This document shows positions 8,719 through 18,140 of a DNA stretch of 64,000 bases, piece after piece. The position numbers and the translations under genes are program-made. Source of the DNA: Vreelandella zhuhanensis. Lineage in GTDB: Bacteria; Pseudomonadota; Gammaproteobacteria; Pseudomonadales; Halomonadaceae. The notes under the pieces are model-generated. The model was not told where the DNA came from. It did not search any database and saw nothing but the letters and a program-made list of their open reading frames with translations. Location: the NCBI RefSeq assembly GCF_009793355.1, contig NZ_WTKP01000011.1, forward strand, positions 1-64,000. The letters are read 5' to 3'. How positions within the stretch are numbered: position 1 is the stretch's first letter; every line of letters starts with the position of its first letter.

Positions 8719-11375
8719 GTGGCTTTTCCCGGTACGCCGCTTTTCTTGAGCTGTTCTGTATCGAAGACTGTTTCTAGCGGGGTATGCAACAAGCTCGATA
8801 AGGTCTTGAGTAGCGCCACGATATCGATCGGTTTGGTCAAGTAGGCGTCAAACCCCGCCTCCAGGCCGTGTTTGATATCGGAAGGCATGGCATTGGCGGA
8901 AAGGGCGATGACATGCAAGGGGCGCAAGGTGGCATCGCGGCGAATCTGGGCCAAGGCTTGATAGCCATCCATCCCCGGCAGGTGGATGTCCATGATCACC
9001 AAGGCGGGAGGCTGAGCGCGAATCAGGTCGAGTCCGATCTCCGCACTGGGAACGGTGCATAGCGACAGCGTTTCCAGGTCTTCGAAAATATCTTCCATGA
9101 GGCGCTGATTGGCTGGATTGTCCTCAATATACAGAATCTGGCGCCGGTCGAAGGCATGCGCCTGTTGCGTCGCCTGGCTGACCTCGGCCTCGCTATCCGC
9201 ATTGGACTTGAGGGGAAGGGCCGCGACTTTCGGCAGAGTGAACCAAAAGGTAGTGCCTTCCCCGAGGGTGCTTTCGACCCCCAGGTCGCCTCCCATCCGC
9301 TCGACCAGCTGGTGAGTAATAGCCAGACCGATACCCGTGCCTTCCACCTTGCCGTGTTCGGCATCCAGACGGTTGAAGGGTTCGAACAACTCGGGATGCC
9401 GTTCAAGGGGAATGCCCGGCCCGGTGTCGGTGACCCTTATCTGGCGCTTTTCGGGATGATACGTGACTCGCACTTCACCCTGTTCGCGGTTGTACTTGAT
9501 GGCATTGGAAATCAGGTTCAGCAGTATCTGCTTGGTACGGGTGTAATCGGCCTTGACGTGCAGGTTTGAAGCAGGCGAGTGCCGATAAAGTCTAATGCCG
9601 GCGGCTTCAGCAGTGCCGTCAAGCGTGGTGCAGGCGTCCTCGAACACGCTGGCAAGATTGATCGACTCGAGTGAAAGTGCCAAATGACCGGCTTCTATCT
9701 TGGCCAGGTCGAGGACTTCGTTGATCAAGGCCAACAGGTGTCGGCCGCTTTTCTCGATCTGATTGACCTGGCGCTGTTGCTTATGGTCGAGCGGATAGCG
9801 CTTGCTGCTGGTGAGTAGCTGGGCGAACCCGAGAATCGCATTCAAGGGGGTGCGCAACTCATGGCTCATCGATGATAGAAACTCACTTTTGGCCTGATTG
9901 GCTTTTTCCGCCTGATCGCGCGCCTTGGACAATGCCGAGGTGACCATCTCGCGTTCTGCCATCTGCCGATACAGATTGAGCAACAAGGCACAGGTGTCGG
10001 TAAAGGGCTGTAGCCACTCGATCAATGCTTGGTCGAGTGGCTTGCTGCTGTTGGCGATCGCAAACATGCCGATCACTCGGCCTTCGCTATAGATGGGCAC
10101 GCCCAAGTAGTTGCTCAAGGGCGCATGGCCGGGATGAAACCTGAGAGGGTTGCCGTGCTTGTCGACAGCCTCGTTCACCACGACCCTTCCCTGAGTAAAT
10201 ACCCGGCCCAGCAGGGAGTCGGGGTCACTCAGGATCATCTTGCCGTTGCGTGGTTGTGGCGTCAGCAGGGTGGAATCGTCGATCAATGAAACATCGGTAA
10301 TGGCATGAATCTTCAGCGAGGACGTTTTCGCCGTGGTGAGCACTTCACCGATCAGCGAATATTGGCTATCGGTCAGTTCGCGCAGTGCCTCCATGAGGAA
10401 ATCCCACAGCTTCTCACTGGACATCAGGGCTTGGTAATCGGTAATCCCTTGATGCAATACCTTCAACAGTATTTGCTCTTGCTGGATGCGCTGGTTGGCT
10501 AAATGAAGGTGAGTAAGGTCGGTCAATACCCCGATAAATTCGCTCACCTGGCCGTCATTGTCGTGAATGGCATTGACGGCCAGATGAGCCGGCACTCTAT
10601 GGCCACGCTTATGCAGCGCCTCGATGTCTCGCCCGCGGCCGATAATTCGCGGCGTCCCTCCCGCCAGGTAATGCTGCAAGTAGCTATCGTGAGTGCTGGC
10701 AATGTCGGGTGGTGTGAGCATGGTTACGTTTTTCCCCCAGACTTCGTGATGCTGATAACCCAGCATCTCCAGAGCGAAAGGATTGATGGCCTGAATGATA
10801 CCGGCCCGATCGATACGCACGATGCCGGTAGCGCTTCCGCTGAAAAGCGCCTCATAGCGTAGCGTGGTTTGGGTAAAGTGTTGGCGCAGCTGGTGCTGAC
10901 GCAGCAGTTCTTCGGCTTGCCCGGCCAAGCCTTTCAGCAACAGCTGCTGATGGGCATCGAAATCACGCGGTCGTGTATCAAGCAGGCAGAGAGTGCCCAC
11001 CGGCTGATCGTCCAGTGGGCGTAAAGGGTAACCGGCATAGAAACGAATATAAGGCGACCCACTGACCAGGGGGTTGTCGGCAAAGCGTGAGTCCTGGTGG
11101 GTATCGCCAACCACCAGCATGGCGTCAAACGCTACCGCATGAGCGCAAAACGAAATATCACGTTGTGTCTGATAGGTCTCCAACCCTTGATGTGACTTGA
11201 ACCATTGACGGTCGTTGTCGACCAGAGACACTAATGCCATCGGCATGTCAAACAAATCGCGCGCCAACTGTACAAGGTGTTCGAAACCTTTTTCGGCGGG
11301 AGTGTCGAGAATTTGTAAGGCATGCAGAGACGCGAGGCGAAGGTTCTCGTCTTGCGGAATGTCAGGGGGCTGCAT
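8715..11375 (-). CDS. Hybrid sensor histidine kinase (GAF-PAS-GAF-HisKA-HATPase-REC)
   Basis: 886 residues without an obvious membrane segment, so likely cytoplasmic. Order: a GAF domain (about 20-160, with FCAHAV), a PAS domain (about 170-290, GIVRIDRAGIIQAIN), a second GAF-like region (about 310-480), the HisKA box SSMSHELRTPLNAILGFAQ (about 505), ATPase motifs NLISNAIKYN, DTGPGIP and GTGIGLAI, and a C-terminal receiver (about 755-870) with YIEDNPANQ, MDIHLPGMDGY and LTKPID. The phosphate probably flows to the neighbouring REC-GGDEF-EAL protein, translationally coupled by a four-base overlap. Signal unknown. It starts 30 bases after the aldehyde dehydrogenase stop. Confidence 0.92.
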   Translation of the reverse strand: MQPPDIPQDENLRLASLHALQILDTPAEKGFEHLVQLARDLFDMPMALVSLVDNDRQWFKSHQGLETYQTQRDISFCAHAVAFDAMLVVGDTHQDSRFADNPLVSGSPYIRFYAGYPLRPLDDQPVGTLCLLDTRPRDFDAHQQLLLKGLAGQAEELLRQHQLRQHFTQTTLRYEALFSGSATGIVRIDRAGIIQAINPFALEMLGYQHHEVWGKNVTMLTPPDIASTHDSYLQHYLAGGTPRIIGRGRDIEALHKRGHRVPAHLAVNAIHDNDGQVSEFIGVLTDLTHLHLANQRIQQEQILLKVLHQGITDYQALMSSEKLWDFLMEALRELTDSQYSLIGEVLTTAKTSSLKIHAITDVSLIDDSTLLTPQPRNGKMILSDPDSLLGRVFTQGRVVVNEAVDKHGNPLRFHPGHAPLSNYLGVPIYSEGRVIGMFAIANSSKPLDQALIEWLQPFTDTCALLLNLYRQMAEREMVTSALSKARDQAEKANQAKSEFLSSMSHELRTPLNAILGFAQLLTSSKRYPLDHKQQRQVNQIEKSGRHLLALINEVLDLAKIEAGHLALSLESINLASVFEDACTTLDGTAEAAGIRLYRHSPASNLHVKADYTRTKQILLNLISNAIKYNREQGEVRVTYHPEKRQIRVTDTGPGIPLERHPELFEPFNRLDAEHGKVEGTGIGLAITHQLVERMGGDLGVESTLGEGTTFWFTLPKVAALPLKSNADSEAEVSQATQQAHAFDRRQILYIEDNPANQRLMEDIFEDLETLSLCTVPSAEIGLDLIRAQPPALVIMDIHLPGMDGYQALAQIRRDATLRPLHVIALSANAMPSDIKHGLEAGFDAYLTKPIDIVALLKTLSSLLHTPLETVFDTEQLKKSGVPGKAT

Positions 11376-11405
11376 GGAAACTCCATCTTGGCAATGTCAA
11401 AGCGC

Positions 11406-12761
11406 TCAATAGCCCAATAATTTAAGCAGCCAGCGCCGGTAGGGTGGCCGTATCAGGCGAGTCGTCGGGTGCTTGGATTGATACATCAGGCCACGTAAGT
11501 GGCTGAAACGCTCAAAGCCGTGGCGACCGTGATAAGCGCCCATGCCACTTTCGCCTACCCCGCCGAAGGGCAGCTGGGGAATGGCGTGATGCAGTAGCGT
11601 CTCATTGAATACCAGGGCGCCGGAGCGAGTGTGATGGGCAAGCTCTCGCTGAGTGGCCTTGTCATGCGTGAAAGCGTACAGCGCCAGTGGCTGGGGGCGT
11701 GCATTGATGAAACTTGTCGCCGCCGGGATATCCTTGACGCCGATAATCGGCAACCAGGGCCCGAAAATTTCTTGCTGCATTATTTCGAGGGACTGATGAG
11801 GATCGACTATCAGTGTGGGTGCCGAGTCGCCGAACTCAATCACGCGGCAGCCGTGATCGCAGGCCTCGTCGAGCATGCGCCTCAGACGCTGCTGATGGCC
11901 GGGATTGATGATAGCGGTGGCGTCGCGTGAATTATGGCTGCGCTGATGCTCGATGGCGCGGCTCATGGCCTTGATGAAGTCCGTGAGACGACGGCTTTCC
12001 ACCAGAACGTAATCCGGCGCAATGCAGGTCTGGCCGTGATTGAATCCCTTGCCGAAGGTGATCGCTGAAGCCGCCTGGTCGAGGTCGGCATCCGCGCCGA
12101 TTACCGCCGGTGATTTGCCGCCCAGTTCCAGGGTGACCTGGGTGAGATTCTCGGCGGCGGCCTTGGCTACCTGTCGGCCTACGGTAGTCGAGCCGGTAAA
12201 TACCAGATGATCGAAAGGCAAGGCGCTGAAGTGTCGGGAAAGCTCCGCGTCCCCCTCGACCACGCAGAGCTCATCGGCAGAAAAATATTGGGGTATCAGC
12301 TGCGCCAGGAGGGTGCTGGTATGCGGGGTGTGTTCACTGGGCTTGAGCATTACCCGGTTCCCGGCGGCCAAGGCATCGACGGCCGGCAGCAAGGCCAGGC
12401 TCCAAGGGTAATTCCAGGGAGAGATGATGCCGACCACGCCCAAGGGCTGGGGCATGATGCGCGCCTTGGCAGGCAACAGCCGCCAGGGTACGCTCACCCG
12501 GCGAGGCCGCATCCAGCGCCGCAGATGCCAGCGAGCGTGGCGCACGGCATCCACAACGGCGCTGATTTCCGCCAGACGGATCTCCGCCTCGCTGCGTTGG
12601 CCGAAGTCAGTCTGAATGGCTTGAATGATGGCCTGCCGATGATGACGTGTCATCCTGGCGAGACGCGACAGACGTGCGCGGCGAGTCGCCAGGCCGGGGT
12701 AGCGCTCCAGGTCGGCCGCATTGCGCTGAATGGTAAACCACTCGTCTAGTTTCCCTGTCAT
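11406..12761 (-). CDS. Aldehyde dehydrogenase, coniferyl-aldehyde-dehydrogenase-like
   Basis: 451 residues, NAD(P)-dependent aldehyde oxidation in the cytoplasm. Visible features are the ISPWNYPWSLALLP segment, the KPSEHTP cofactor motif, the glycine motif FTGSTTVGRQV, catalytic glutamate in TLELGGKSP and catalytic cysteine in FNHGQTCIAPDYVLV. The short length, the DYVLV sequence after the cysteine and the C-terminal SGMGAYHGRHGFERFSH fit the class 3-like/coniferyl aldehyde dehydrogenase group. Substrate is not determined. It precedes the signalling genes on the same strand by 30 bases and may share their transcript. Divergent from the GNAT-like gene across 89 bases. Confidence 0.88.
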   Translation of the reverse strand: MTGKLDEWFTIQRNAADLERYPGLATRRARLSRLARMTRHHRQAIIQAIQTDFGQRSEAEIRLAEISAVVDAVRHARWHLRRWMRPRRVSVPWRLLPAKARIMPQPLGVVGIISPWNYPWSLALLPAVDALAAGNRVMLKPSEHTPHTSTLLAQLIPQYFSADELCVVEGDAELSRHFSALPFDHLVFTGSTTVGRQVAKAAAENLTQVTLELGGKSPAVIGADADLDQAASAITFGKGFNHGQTCIAPDYVLVESRRLTDFIKAMSRAIEHQRSHNSRDATAIINPGHQQRLRRMLDEACDHGCRVIEFGDSAPTLIVDPHQSLEIMQQEIFGPWLPIIGVKDIPAATSFINARPQPLALYAFTHDKATQRELAHHTRSGALVFNETLLHHAIPQLPFGGVGESGMGAYHGRHGFERFSHLRGLMYQSKHPTTRLIRPPYRRWLLKLLGY

Positions 12762-12850
12762 GACCGTTCCCTGTTCTTGAAACCCGATTTTTGAAACTTG
12801 TGTACAGTGACGAGGCGGTATCTACCGTTTGAACATTCACCGGAGGTGTC

Positions 12851-13996
12851 ATGCAGCCACTGTCATTGTCTATTGTACCTGCCATTGAGGCCGTGACGGC
12901 AAGCCAATGGAATGCGCTGGTGGGCGCCGACCAGCCTTTCATGCGTCATGAATTCCTGCACGCCCTGGAAGCCAGCGGCAGTGTGAGTGCCGCCACGGGG
13001 TGGGGGCCTTGCCATCTTACCCTATGGCAGGGCGGCAATCTGGTAGGGGCGATGCCGCTGTATCGTAAATACCATTCCTATGGAGAATATGTGTTCGACT
13101 GGGGCTGGGCCGATGCTCTGGAGCGCGCCGGTGGTCAGTATTATCCCAAGGGACTCAGCGCGGTGCCCTTCACCCCGGTGCCCGGTGCCCGCACCTTGTT
13201 GGCAGCGCATATCGACCCCTTGGCCGCCCGGCGCCTGTTGGCCCAGGGCTGGCAGGAGGCCTGCGATCAGGACTCGCTTTCCGGTTGGCACCTGCTGTTT
13301 GCGGATGACGATGATGTCGAAGCCTGGCAAAAGGTTTGCCCGGCGTTGATCGTTCGCCATGGCGTGCAATTTCAATGGCGCGATGAGCAATACGGCGATT
13401 TCGACGGCTTTCTGGCGCGGATGACCTCAAAGCGGCGCAAGGCGATTCGCCGCGAGCGGCGTCTGGTGGCCGAGCAGGGCCTGGAGCTTGTGCGCCTCGA
13501 AGGGGAAGGCATCACCGCCGAAGCGATGGCTCACTTCTATCGTTGTTATACGATCACTTATCATGAGCGTGGCCGCCCGCCGTATCTTAACCGGGAGTTT
13601 TTCGAACGGCTGCGGCATAGCCTGCCAGACTCGCTACTGCTGGTGCAGGCCCGCCTGGAAGGCAAGCCGGTGGCGACGGCCTTGTATCTGCAGGGGGCAC
13701 AGAGTCTTTACGGGCGTTATTGGGGCAGCGAAATCGTCGCTGACAGCCTGCATTTCGAGGCTTGCTACTATCAAGGGATCGAGCATTGCCTGGCGCGCGG
13801 CTTGACGTTATTCGACCCGGGCACTCAAGGCGAACATAAACTGATTCGAGGTTTCGCGCCGCGCCGTTTGCGTTCCTTGCACTATCTGGCGCATCCGGGG
13901 CTTTCGACGGCGGTGGCAAGATTTTGTGCCGAAGAGCGCCGACAGATCGAGGCTTACTGCCAAGCTGCCCAGGAGGCATTGCCGTTCAAGCAATGA
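12851..13996 (+). CDS. FemAB/GNAT-like protein (DUF482 family)
   Basis: 381 residues. The family is annotated as putative peptidoglycan or N-acyltransferase proteins, but the reaction is unproven. Recognisable conserved pieces are MRHEFLHALEASGSV, YHSYGEYVFDWGWADA, the basic MTSKRRKAIRRERR helix, HERGRPPYLNREFF and the C-terminal FDPGTQGEHKLIRGF. A CGGAGG ribosome site precedes the ATG. It is divergent from the aldehyde dehydrogenase and upstream of ftsB in the same direction after about 90 bases. Confidence 0.8.
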   Translation: MQPLSLSIVPAIEAVTASQWNALVGADQPFMRHEFLHALEASGSVSAATGWGPCHLTLWQGGNLVGAMPLYRKYHSYGEYVFDWGWADALERAGGQYYPKGLSAVPFTPVPGARTLLAAHIDPLAARRLLAQGWQEACDQDSLSGWHLLFADDDDVEAWQKVCPALIVRHGVQFQWRDEQYGDFDGFLARMTSKRRKAIRRERRLVAEQGLELVRLEGEGITAEAMAHFYRCYTITYHERGRPPYLNREFFERLRHSLPDSLLLVQARLEGKPVATALYLQGAQSLYGRYWGSEIVADSLHFEACYYQGIEHCLARGLTLFDPGTQGEHKLIRGFAPRRLRSLHYLAHPGLSTAVARFCAEERRQIEAYCQAAQEALPFKQ

Positions 13997-14084
13997 ATGC
14001 CAGGAACGGTTCGCGGCTAGTTCAGGTTGGTGGCATAATGCGCGGCCATCCTCAATCCTCACTATGTGGCGGAGGAACGACATA

Positions 14085-14429
14085 ATGCACAAGTGGCTGG
14101 TGATCGCACTGGGAGTGATGCTGGCGCTGCTGCAGTATCGGCTCTGGTTGGGTGAGGGCGGATGGCAGGATCTGCAGATAGTGCGTGAGCGCGTCGCTGT
14201 CCTGGAAGCGCATAACCAGCCCCTGCGTGAACGCAATGCCCGCCTGGCCGCCGAAGTTTCCGACCTGAAAAACGGTCTGGATGCCGTCGAGGAGCGTGCC
14301 CGCAGTGACATGGGCATGGTGCGCACCGATGAACAGTTTTTCTGGGTGCCCGGTGTTGCGATCGAAAACCAGATGATCGAAATCAACGCCGGCCTGGTCG
14401 TGGAACCCGGTCAGAAACTCTTGCCATGA
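14085..14429 (+). CDS. ftsB: Cell division protein FtsB
   Basis: 114 residues. One N-terminal transmembrane helix (MHKWLVIALGVMLALLQYRL) is followed by a WLGEGGW junction and a coiled coil rich in heptad leucines (VRERVAVLEAHNQPLRERN), then the conserved EERARSDMGMVRTDEQFFW. FtsB forms the FtsQLB complex that activates septal peptidoglycan synthesis. The ATG follows GGAGGAACGAC; longer upstream starts would remove the N-terminal anchor. The usual gammaproteobacterial partner eno is not upstream here. It is followed after 13 bases by ispD, as in many relatives. Confidence 0.93.
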   Translation: MHKWLVIALGVMLALLQYRLWLGEGGWQDLQIVRERVAVLEAHNQPLRERNARLAAEVSDLKNGLDAVEERARSDMGMVRTDEQFFWVPGVAIENQMIEINAGLVVEPGQKLLP

Positions 14430-14442
14430 AGGCCCCGGTATC

Positions 14443-15138
14443 ATGAAAAATCCCTTATGGCTGATCGTACCCGCCGCCGGGCAGGGCCGCCGCATGGCCG
14501 CCGCCAAACCCAAGCAATACCTTGCGCTGGGTGAAAAGCCGATCATGCGGCATACCCTTGAGCGCCTCCACGCCGCCTTTCCCGAGGCTCATCTTGTGCT
14601 GTGTCTTGACCCTGACGACCAGTGGTTCGACCCCGGCTGGGTACCGTTTGTCCGCTGGCAGAGGGTCGACGGGGGCAGCGAGCGCATGGACAGCGTGATG
14701 CAGGCACTGGCGGCCATTCCGGCTGAACCTGACGACTTGGTCATGGTGCACGACGTGGCCCGCCCCTGTGTCAGCGTTGCGGACCTCGGCTTGCTGCTGA
14801 GCCACATGCAAACGCATCCGGCCGGTGCGCTATTGGCCATGCCGGTGGCGGATACCATGAAGCGTGCCGATGACAGCGGTGCCAGTGGCGCCACCGAGCC
14901 GCGCGACGGGCTCTGGCATGCCTTGACGCCGCAGGGCTTTCGCTTCGAATTGCTCTGCCGTGCCCTGGATCAGGCCCGCGCGAATCAACTGACGGTGACC
15001 GATGAAGCCTCGGCGGTGGAGGCGCTGGGCCAGTATCCTCGGCTGGTCAGTGGACGGCGCGACAATCTCAAGGTGACCCACCCGGATGACCTGGCCCTGG
15101 CGAATGCCATTCTGGCCGCTCAACAGAGGAACTCATGA
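14443..15138 (+). CDS. ispD: 2-C-methyl-D-erythritol 4-phosphate cytidylyltransferase
   Basis: 231 residues. It makes CDP-methylerythritol from MEP and CTP in the non-mevalonate isoprenoid pathway. The CTP-binding [18 protein letters not shown] loop (8-26), [12 protein letters not shown] (about 100), [10 protein letters not shown] and the terminal [14 protein letters not shown] are all present. It ends in a four-base ATGA overlap with ispF, so the two successive pathway genes are translationally coupled. Confidence 0.96.
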   Translation: MKNPLWLIVPAAGQGRRMAAAKPKQYLALGEKPIMRHTLERLHAAFPEAHLVLCLDPDDQWFDPGWVPFVRWQRVDGGSERMDSVMQALAAIPAEPDDLVMVHDVARPCVSVADLGLLLSHMQTHPAGALLAMPVADTMKRADDSGASGATEPRDGLWHALTPQGFRFELLCRALDQARANQLTVTDEASAVEALGQYPRLVSGRRDNLKVTHPDDLALANAILAAQQRNS

Positions 15139-15632
15139 TGCGCATCGGCCACGGCTTTGACGTTCACCGCTTCGGCCCCGGCGATCACCTGATGATCGGT
15201 GGGGTGACGATACCCTTCGAACAGAGTTTCGTCGCTCATTCCGACGGCGATGTCTTGCTGCATGCCGTCTGCGACGCCCTGCTCGGCGCCTGCGCCCTGG
15301 GCGATATCGGCGTGCATTTTCCCGATACCGATCCGGCCTGGAAGGGTGCCGATAGCCGCGAGCTGCTGCGCCATGTGGTGACGCTGGTGCAAGACCAGGG
15401 GCTTGAATTGCTCAACCTGGACGCCACCCTGCTGGCCCAGGCGCCGAAAATGGCGCCGCACATTGCAGCCATGCGTGAAATCATCGCCACGGACCTGGGC
15501 GCTACGCTTGAGCAAGTCAACGTCAAGGCGACCACAACCGAGCGCCTGGGTTTTACTGGACGCGGTGAAGGCATCGCCGCCGAGGCCGTGGTACTGCTGG
15601 CAAGCAACGCTTCACCGAGAGGTGAATCATGA
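15135..15632 (+). CDS. ispF: 2-C-methyl-D-erythritol 2,4-cyclodiphosphate synthase
   Basis: 165 residues. It cyclises CDP-methylerythritol phosphate to MEcPP. Metal ligands sit in [11 protein letters not shown] and [19 protein letters not shown]; the C-terminal [19 protein letters not shown] is the conserved CDP-binding end. Two adjacent ATG codons (15135 and 15138) are possible starts; the first overlaps the ispD stop. It overlaps truD by four bases. Confidence 0.96.
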   Translation: MMRIGHGFDVHRFGPGDHLMIGGVTIPFEQSFVAHSDGDVLLHAVCDALLGACALGDIGVHFPDTDPAWKGADSRELLRHVVTLVQDQGLELLNLDATLLAQAPKMAPHIAAMREIIATDLGATLEQVNVKATTTERLGFTGRGEGIAAEAVVLLASNASPRGES

Positions 15633-16708
15633 GAGAAGCCGTCATGGCGCGCTGGCCGCGGGTATTGGATGCAGCCTTCGGTCCTCCGCTTCCCGGCAAT
15701 TACCGCGCTCGACCGGAAGATTTTCGTGTGGAGGAAACGCTGGATTTCGTCCCCGAAGGGCACGGCGAACATCTGTGGCTGCGCCTGGAAAAACGCAACC
15801 AGACCACGCTGGATGTGGTCAGGATATTGGCTCGGCTGTGCGCGGTCGGCCCACGCGATGTGGGGTATTCAGGAATGAAAGACCGGGTAGCGGTCACCCG
15901 CCAATGGCTGAGTGTCCATCTGCCGGGCAAGGACGACCCGGAGGCGCTGGAAAGTCAGCTGGCCGAGCTGGGTATTATCCTGCTTGAGCAGGTGCGCCAT
16001 CCGCGTAAGCTCAAGCGAGGCGTGCATCGTACCAACCGCTTTACGCTGTGCCTGACGGGAGAAGCCGTCGCCGCGCCTGATTTCACCCGGCGCTGGGAGA
16101 CATTGTGCGAGACGGGGGTGCCCAATTATTTCGGGCCGCAACGTTTCGGGGCGGGGGGGCGCAACCTGCTTCGCGCCCGGGAATTGCTGGCACGTGGCTG
16201 GCGCAAGAGCGACGACCGTCAAGGCATGATGCTTTCCACGGCACGCAGTTTCTTGTTCAATGAACTGCTGGGCGCTCGCGTGCAAGCGGGCGACTGGGCG
16301 CAGCCGGTGGCGGGTGATGTCGTGATGCTGGACGGCACCCAAAGCATTTTCTGCGTGGATGAGGTGCCGACAGAGTTGCTTGAACGAGCGGCGGCCTTGG
16401 ACATTCATCCCACCGGGCCGATGTGGGGTACGGGTGAGCTGGCGACACAACAGGCCGGCAGCTATGAGCAGCAGTTGTCACAGACCCATGACGCCTTATG
16501 TGAAGGCTTGTGCCAGGCCGGGGTCAAACGTGCCCAGCGAGCATTGCGCATGCGCCTGCTTGAACCCAGCCTGCAAATCGAAGGTGACAGGGTGCAGTTA
16601 GCTTTTTCACTGCCCCGGGGCGGCTTTGCCACCGCAGTGCTTGCCGAACTGATCGAGCATCCTGATTTTGCCGGCTTCTCTATTGACCATGCCCGGCCCG
16701 ACGGCTAG
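15629..16708 (+). CDS. truD: tRNA pseudouridine(13) synthase TruD
   Basis: 359 residues. It isomerises U13 of tRNA-Glu to pseudouridine. The catalytic aspartate lies in [14 protein letters not shown] (about residue 83), after ENFRVEE-like [14 protein letters not shown]. The TruD insertion domain and [17 protein letters not shown] are clear. The start at 15629 follows a GAGAGG site and overlaps ispF (ATGA); an ATG five codons later is an alternative. The order ispD-ispF-truD-surE-pcm matches other gammaproteobacteria. Confidence 0.95.
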   Translation: MREAVMARWPRVLDAAFGPPLPGNYRARPEDFRVEETLDFVPEGHGEHLWLRLEKRNQTTLDVVRILARLCAVGPRDVGYSGMKDRVAVTRQWLSVHLPGKDDPEALESQLAELGIILLEQVRHPRKLKRGVHRTNRFTLCLTGEAVAAPDFTRRWETLCETGVPNYFGPQRFGAGGRNLLRARELLARGWRKSDDRQGMMLSTARSFLFNELLGARVQAGDWAQPVAGDVVMLDGTQSIFCVDEVPTELLERAAALDIHPTGPMWGTGELATQQAGSYEQQLSQTHDALCEGLCQAGVKRAQRALRMRLLEPSLQIEGDRVQLAFSLPRGGFATAVLAELIEHPDFAGFSIDHARPDG

Positions 16709-16729
16709 GCCGAACAAGGAGTGTGACTG

Positions 16730-17476
16730 ATGCGGCGATTGCTGCTTTCCAATGATGATGGGGTGCATGCTCCGGGTCTGCGCACCTTGTATGAGGCCTT
16801 GTTGCCCCACGCCAAGCTGCGTGTGGTGGCGCCGGATCGTGACCGCAGCGGGGCAAGTAATTCCTTGACCCTGTCCCGCCCGCTGGCGCTGATGGCGCTG
16901 GAAAACGGCTTCTACAGTGTCGACGGTACCCCGGCGGACTGTGTTTACCTGGGCGTTAACGGGGTGTGGGATGAAAAGCCCGACCTGGTGATTTCCGGCA
17001 TCAATGACGGCAGCAACCTGGGCGATGACGTGATTTATTCCGGCACCGTGGCTGCGGCCATGGAGGGCCGTAACCTGGGTATGAGTGCGATTGCCATGTC
17101 GTTGTGCGGGCGCCAGTATTTCGAGACCGCCGCCCGGGTGGCGGCCACGTTGGTAGGCGCCGCCGATCAGCTTTCCCTACCGCCGCGCAGCCTGCTCAAC
17201 GTTAACGTGCCGGACGTGCCCTGGGAGCAGTTACGCGGGTTTCGCGTTACGCGCACCGGGTATCGCGGCCCGGCGGACCGTCCTCTGGAAGTGGAGGACC
17301 CGCGGGGTCGCAAACGTTACTGGATCGCCGCGGCGGGCGCCAACGCCGATGACGGTGAGGATACCGATTTTGCCGCGGTGAAAGACGGGTATGTTTCCAT
17401 CACCCCGTTACATACGGATCTGACGCGTTACCCTTCGCGCCAGGATGTGCAGGAATGGTTGGATGCCTTTGCCTGA
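16730..17476 (+). CDS. surE: 5'/3'-nucleotidase SurE
   Basis: 248 residues. Metal-dependent nucleoside monophosphate phosphatase linked to stationary-phase survival. Visible signatures are [20 protein letters not shown] (D8-D9 metal ligands), [15 protein letters not shown], and [20 protein letters not shown] good AAGGAG site lies upstream. It is followed by pcm after 31 bases, the classical surE-pcm pair. Confidence 0.96.
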   Translation: MRRLLLSNDDGVHAPGLRTLYEALLPHAKLRVVAPDRDRSGASNSLTLSRPLALMALENGFYSVDGTPADCVYLGVNGVWDEKPDLVISGINDGSNLGDDVIYSGTVAAAMEGRNLGMSAIAMSLCGRQYFETAARVAATLVGAADQLSLPPRSLLNVNVPDVPWEQLRGFRVTRTGYRGPADRPLEVEDPRGRKRYWIAAAGANADDGEDTDFAAVKDGYVSITPLHTDLTRYPSRQDVQEWLDAFA

Positions 17477-17507
17477 TCCCTCACCAGCTGAATTGCGGGG
17501 TAGCGGC

Positions 17508-18140
17508 ATGACCTCCCAGCGTACCCGTGACCGCATGATTCAACGCTTGATCGAGCAGGGTGTACGTAACCGGGAAGTGCTTGATGTCATGGCCCGCGAG
17601 CCGCGACATCTGTTTGTCGATGAAGCCTTGGCGCACCGTGCCTACGAAGATACCGCCTTGCCGCTGGGCTTCGGACAGACGTTATCGCAACCCTTGACCG
17701 TCGCCCGGATGACGGAGCTTGTGGTGCGGGAATCGCCGTGTCGCGTGCTGGAGCTTGGAACGGGTTCCGGCTACCAGACGTTGATTCTTTCGCGCCTGGT
17801 CACGGAACTCTATTCCGTGGAACGCATCCATGCCTTGCATGAACGTGCGGCATTGCGTCTGAAGCGGCTCAAGGCATCAGCGAGATTGGCACTGGCCGAC
17901 GGCAATCATGGTTGGCCACAGGCGGCCCCTTTCGATGTCATTTTGCTGACGGCTTGCGCCGAAGTGGTACCTCATGAATTACTCGCACAACTCAGCGAGG
18001 GTGGCGTATTGATTGCCCCCTTGGCGGATGCCGATGGCACGCAATGGTTGACTCAGCTACGTCGAGTGGGTGAGACCATCGACCGGCGCCGGTTGGAACC
18101 GGTACGTTTTGTGCCCTTGTTACAAGGAGTTGTTGGTTGA
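17508..18140 (+). CDS. pcm: Protein-L-isoaspartate O-methyltransferase
   Basis: 210 residues from the ATG at 17508, giving MTSQRTRDRMIQRLIEQG, which matches the start of pseudomonad Pcm; an earlier frame would overlap surE. It methylates isoaspartyl residues in aged proteins using SAM. Motifs: PRHLFVDEALAHRAYEDTAL, the GQTLSQPLTVARM segment and the SAM-binding VLELGTGSGYQTLIL. It ends in a four-base overlap with the TTG start of the DUF368 gene. Confidence 0.94.
   Translation: MTSQRTRDRMIQRLIEQGVRNREVLDVMAREPRHLFVDEALAHRAYEDTALPLGFGQTLSQPLTVARMTELVVRESPCRVLELGTGSGYQTLILSRLVTELYSVERIHALHERAALRLKRLKASARLALADGNHGWPQAAPFDVILLTACAEVVPHELLAQLSEGGVLIAPLADADGTQWLTQLRRVGETIDRRRLEPVRFVPLLQGVVG

Noticed and set aside
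17445..17507. Longer pcm start overlapping surE
   Set aside because: The extra 21 residues are unlike any Pcm N-terminus, whereas the ATG at 17508 gives the conserved MTSQRTR start.
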